This document shows, piece by piece, positions 5,497 to 7,097 of a stretch of DNA of 7,097 bases. Origin of the DNA: Thermoplasmata archaeon. Its GTDB lineage: Archaea; Thermoplasmatota; Thermoplasmata; Lutacidiplasmatales; UBA184. Both the position numbers and the translations under genes were made by a program. How positions within the stretch are numbered: the stretch's first letter is position 1; every line of letters starts with the position of its first letter. The stretch is from the NCBI GenBank assembly GCA_030039995.1, contig JASHUL010000033.1, forward strand, positions 1-7,097, written 5' to 3'. The notes beneath the pieces are model-generated. The model was not told where the DNA came from. It saw only the letters and a list, made by a program, of their open reading frames with translations, and did not search any database.

Positions 5497-6258
5497 ATGG
5501 CCGAGGTCCGACTCCGGGCGATCGCGTTCGACCTGTTCCATACCCTGGTCGACCCCGAGGAGTTTCGCCCGTCCGGATTCCGCCGCGCCCCCGAGGTCGC
5601 CCGATTGCTGGGCCTCCCCGAATCCGAGTTCGTCGCGGCGTGGGCGGCACAGTCTGCCGAACGGCAGGTCACCCGGTCTCCCACCGTTCTCGAGCGCGTC
5701 CAGGCGTATTGCCGCGCGCGGGGGGTCTCACCGCCGCCCGAGACGTGGTCGCGGGTCGACGACCTGCTGGGGCGATATTGCGATCGGGCGATCCAAGAGC
5801 CGCGACCGGCGATCGTCGCGTCGCTGCGCGAGCTGAAGCGTCGAGGGTGGACCCTCGGTCTCGTGAGCAACTGCGACGAGCGGGAGTACCGGGCCTGGCC
5901 GTCGTCCGCCCTCGCCCCGTTGTTCGATGCTACCGTGTTTTCCTGCGATGTCGGACACGCCAAGCCCTCGGCGGAAGCGTTCCGGGCGCTCCTGCCTCGT
6001 TGGGGTGGCGTCCCGCTGGCGGAGGCGATCTTTGTCGGGGACGGCAACGGCGGGGAGCTCGCGGGCGCACGTCGTGCCGGGTTCGCCCGCGTCGTCTTCC
6101 AGGCCGGCTTCGTGTCGGTGAACGGGCTACGACCCGCGACCGAGAACGAGAAGATCCGGCGCGAAGCGGACGACTCGGTCGTCGGAGTCGAGGAGCTTCC
6201 CCCCAAGGTGGGGGCGCCCGCGGGCCCCCGCGGACCGGACGGCCACCCTCGTGGGTAG
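5497..6258 (+). CDS. HAD-superfamily hydrolase lacking the usual general acid/base Asp
   Basis: This 253-residue protein is of the haloacid dehalogenase superfamily with a helical cap. Motif I is AFDLFHTLVD with nucleophile Asp12. Motif II is LVSNCDE with Ser124. Motif III is GHAKPSAEAF with Lys156. Motif IV is FVGDGNGGELAGARRAG with Asp182. The second Asp of motif I (DxD) is Phe14, so the general acid/base of phosphatases is missing. The distal acidic residue of motif IV is Glu187 rather than Asp. This resembles the dehalogenase and REG-2-like branches (DxF/Y-G/H-T) more than the phosphatases. A non-phosphatase reaction or loss of activity is therefore possible; the substrate is unknown. The cap is the inserted segment of about residues 20-100. 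The C-terminus (about 235-253) is a Gly/Pro/Arg-rich tail beyond the fold. It is divergent from the MEDS gene and ends 40 bp before the DUF1028 gene. Confidence 0.9.
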   Translation: MAEVRLRAIAFDLFHTLVDPEEFRPSGFRRAPEVARLLGLPESEFVAAWAAQSAERQVTRSPTVLERVQAYCRARGVSPPPETWSRVDDLLGRYCDRAIQEPRPAIVASLRELKRRGWTLGLVSNCDEREYRAWPSSALAPLFDATVFSCDVGHAKPSAEAFRALLPRWGGVPLAEAIFVGDGNGGELAGARRAGFARVVFQAGFVSVNGLRPATENEKIRREADDSVVGVEELPPKVGAPAGPRGPDGHPRG

Positions 6259-6261
6259 AAC

Positions 6262-6270
6262 GCTTCATAG
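6262..6270 (+). promoter_or_regulatory. TATA-like box of the DUF1028 gene
   Basis: GCTTCATAG in the 40-bp gap after the HAD stop is centred about 32 nt before the ATG at 6299, predicting a leader of only a few bases. It argues that the gene is transcribed separately from the HAD gene, at least in part, and that the ATG at 6299 is the start. Confidence 0.45.
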
Positions 6271-6298
6271 CTCGACTTCCCTGTCGGGACCCTCACCG

Positions 6299-7003
6299 AT
6301 GCGGGACCCGCGCGAGCACGGTACGTTCTCGATCGTCGCCTGCGACCCGGACCTCGCCTACTGGGGGGTCGCGGTGGCGACCAAGCCCCCGAGCGTCGGC
6401 GCGCTCGTACCGTGGGCCGAGTGGAAGGTGGGGGCGGTCGCCACCCAGGCGAACGTGAACTACTTCTTCGGGCCGCGAGGGATCGACCTGCTCCGCAAGG
6501 GCCTCGGGGCGGAGGAGGTCGTGCGACGTCTCACCCGCTCGGATCCGGGCCGGGACCACCGGCAGCTCGGGGTGGTCGACCGGCGGGGGACGTCCTCGGC
6601 GTGGACCGGGAAGAAGTGCCTCTCCCACGCCCTGCACGTCACCGGTCACGGGTTCTCCTGTCAGGGGAACCTACTCGCGGCGGACGAGGTCGTGCCGGCG
6701 ATGGCGAAGGCGTTCGAGTCCACGCGGGGGAGCCTCGCGTCCCGGATGATGAAGGCGCTCGACGCCGGGGCGGCCGAGGGCGGCGATCGACGCGGCATGG
6801 AGTCGGCCGCGATCCTCGTCTCCCACCGAGAGCGGTGGTTTCCGGAGCACTATCCGAGCTTCTGGGTCAACCTGCGCGTCGACCGAAGCCGGCGGCCGGT
6901 CCGCGACCTCGGACGGCTGGTGAAGATCGACGAGTCCGAGACTCGGAAGTTCCTCGCCGCGCGGGCGCGAGACGCTCGGCGACGCCGGGGCCGGTCGAAG
7001 TAA
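6299..7003 (+). CDS. DUF1028 family protein (predicted Ntn-hydrolase-like fold)
   Basis: This 234-residue protein matches the DUF1028 (COG3342) family across nearly its full length. Visible family signatures are GTFSIVACDP (8-17), WGVAVATKPPSVGALVPWA (22-40), GAVATQANVN (45-54), YFFGPRGIDLLRKGL (55-69), DPGRDHRQLGVVD (82-94), CQGNLLAADEVV (121-132) and GGDRRGMESAAILV (161-174). The family is predicted to adopt an N-terminal-nucleophile hydrolase-like fold and is sometimes fused to peptidoglycan-binding domains; its reaction is not established. No signal peptide or membrane segment is visible, so it is probably cytoplasmic. The C-terminus is strongly basic, ending in a run of arginines (227-234). 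A GTG at 6251 overlapping the HAD stop is an alternative start, but it would add 16 non-conserved residues and place the TATA-like box inside the gene, so the ATG at 6299 is preferred. Confidence 0.92.
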   Translation: MRDPREHGTFSIVACDPDLAYWGVAVATKPPSVGALVPWAEWKVGAVATQANVNYFFGPRGIDLLRKGLGAEEVVRRLTRSDPGRDHRQLGVVDRRGTSSAWTGKKCLSHALHVTGHGFSCQGNLLAADEVVPAMAKAFESTRGSLASRMMKALDAGAAEGGDRRGMESAAILVSHRERWFPEHYPSFWVNLRVDRSRRPVRDLGRLVKIDESETRKFLAARARDARRRRGRSK

Positions 7004-7046
7004 CGAACGCGCGAACTCCCGCGCGGGCCCGTCGAGGGACCCAGCC

Positions 7047-7097
7047 TTAGCGCAGCTCACGCTCGATCTCGCGGAGTTCGGCCTCGACGTCCTGCTC
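7047..7097 (-). CDS. C-terminal end of an unidentified gene (cut by window end)
   Basis: The last 16 codons of a minus-strand frame enter from the right edge: EQDVEAELREIERELR followed by TAA. The heptad-like spacing of Val, Leu, Ile and Leu with charged residues between suggests the end of an amphipathic helix or coiled coil. Such ends occur in PspA/IM30-like and many other helical proteins, so no family can be named. The frame is supported only by the plausible protein composition and by the compact convergent layout with the DUF1028 gene (43 bp between stops). Confidence 0.55.
   Translation of the reverse strand, partial: EQDVEAELREIERELR

Noticed and set aside
5341..5541. An N-terminal extension of the MEDS regulator by 67 codons.
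   Set aside because: It would run over the TATA-like box, the 28-bp dyad and the start of the HAD gene. The conserved domain starts right after the ATG at 5340.
7017..7028. The CCCGCGCGGG palindrome between the convergent DUF1028 and right-edge genes as a bidirectional terminator.
   Set aside because: It is a 10-bp self-complementary GC run without room for a loop and without flanking T runs, and is likely compositional.
1..7097. tRNA or rRNA genes, CRISPR repeats, insertion-sequence ends, phage genes and attachment sites.
   Set aside because: No direct-repeat arrays, tRNA-like cloverleaf motifs, transposase motifs or terminal repeats were seen, and genes cover the window with gaps of at most 156 bp.

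Overview
This is a GC-rich, gene-dense window with nine protein genes: seven complete and two cut by the window ends. The most likely host is a high-GC archaeon, probably of the Thermoplasmatota type. Three observations support this. Short AT-rich, TATA-like boxes stand about 27-37 nt before most starts, which implies leaderless or nearly leaderless mRNAs. Convincing Shine-Dalgarno sites are absent at nearly all starts. A MEDS-domain regulator with a C-terminal winged helix and a small DUF6114-like membrane protein also fit. This is inference, because no rRNA or other marker gene is present and a high-GC bacterium cannot be excluded.

Left part (1-1553, minus strand): a gene pair for putrescine synthesis from agmatine. 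N-carbamoylputrescine amidase (aguB) is complete. The first codons of agmatine deiminase (aguA) follow it through a 4-base GTGA overlap and run off the left edge. Upstream on the same strand is a VOC/glyoxalase-fold protein with a strongly basic tail and its own promoter.

Centre (1628-4132): a 649-residue class III adenylyl cyclase fused to a TolB-like domain and TPR repeats (minus strand). It is divergent from an AHSA1-type SRPBCC protein (plus strand). The 96-bp region between them holds two TATA-like boxes and three inverted repeats, one of which brackets the plus-strand TATA box.

Right part (4152-7097): a four-helix membrane protein and a MEDS-sensor/winged-helix regulator (both minus). 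The regulator is divergent from an atypical HAD-superfamily hydrolase (plus), across a 156-bp region with a striking 28-bp near-perfect dyad. A DUF1028 protein follows the HAD gene. A minus-strand gene, seen only as its last 16 codons, converges on it from the right edge.

Apart from aguB-aguA, the genes look like separate transcription units, each with its own promoter-like element. No tRNA, rRNA, CRISPR array, insertion sequence or phage gene was recognised. The longest gap without a gene is 156 bp.
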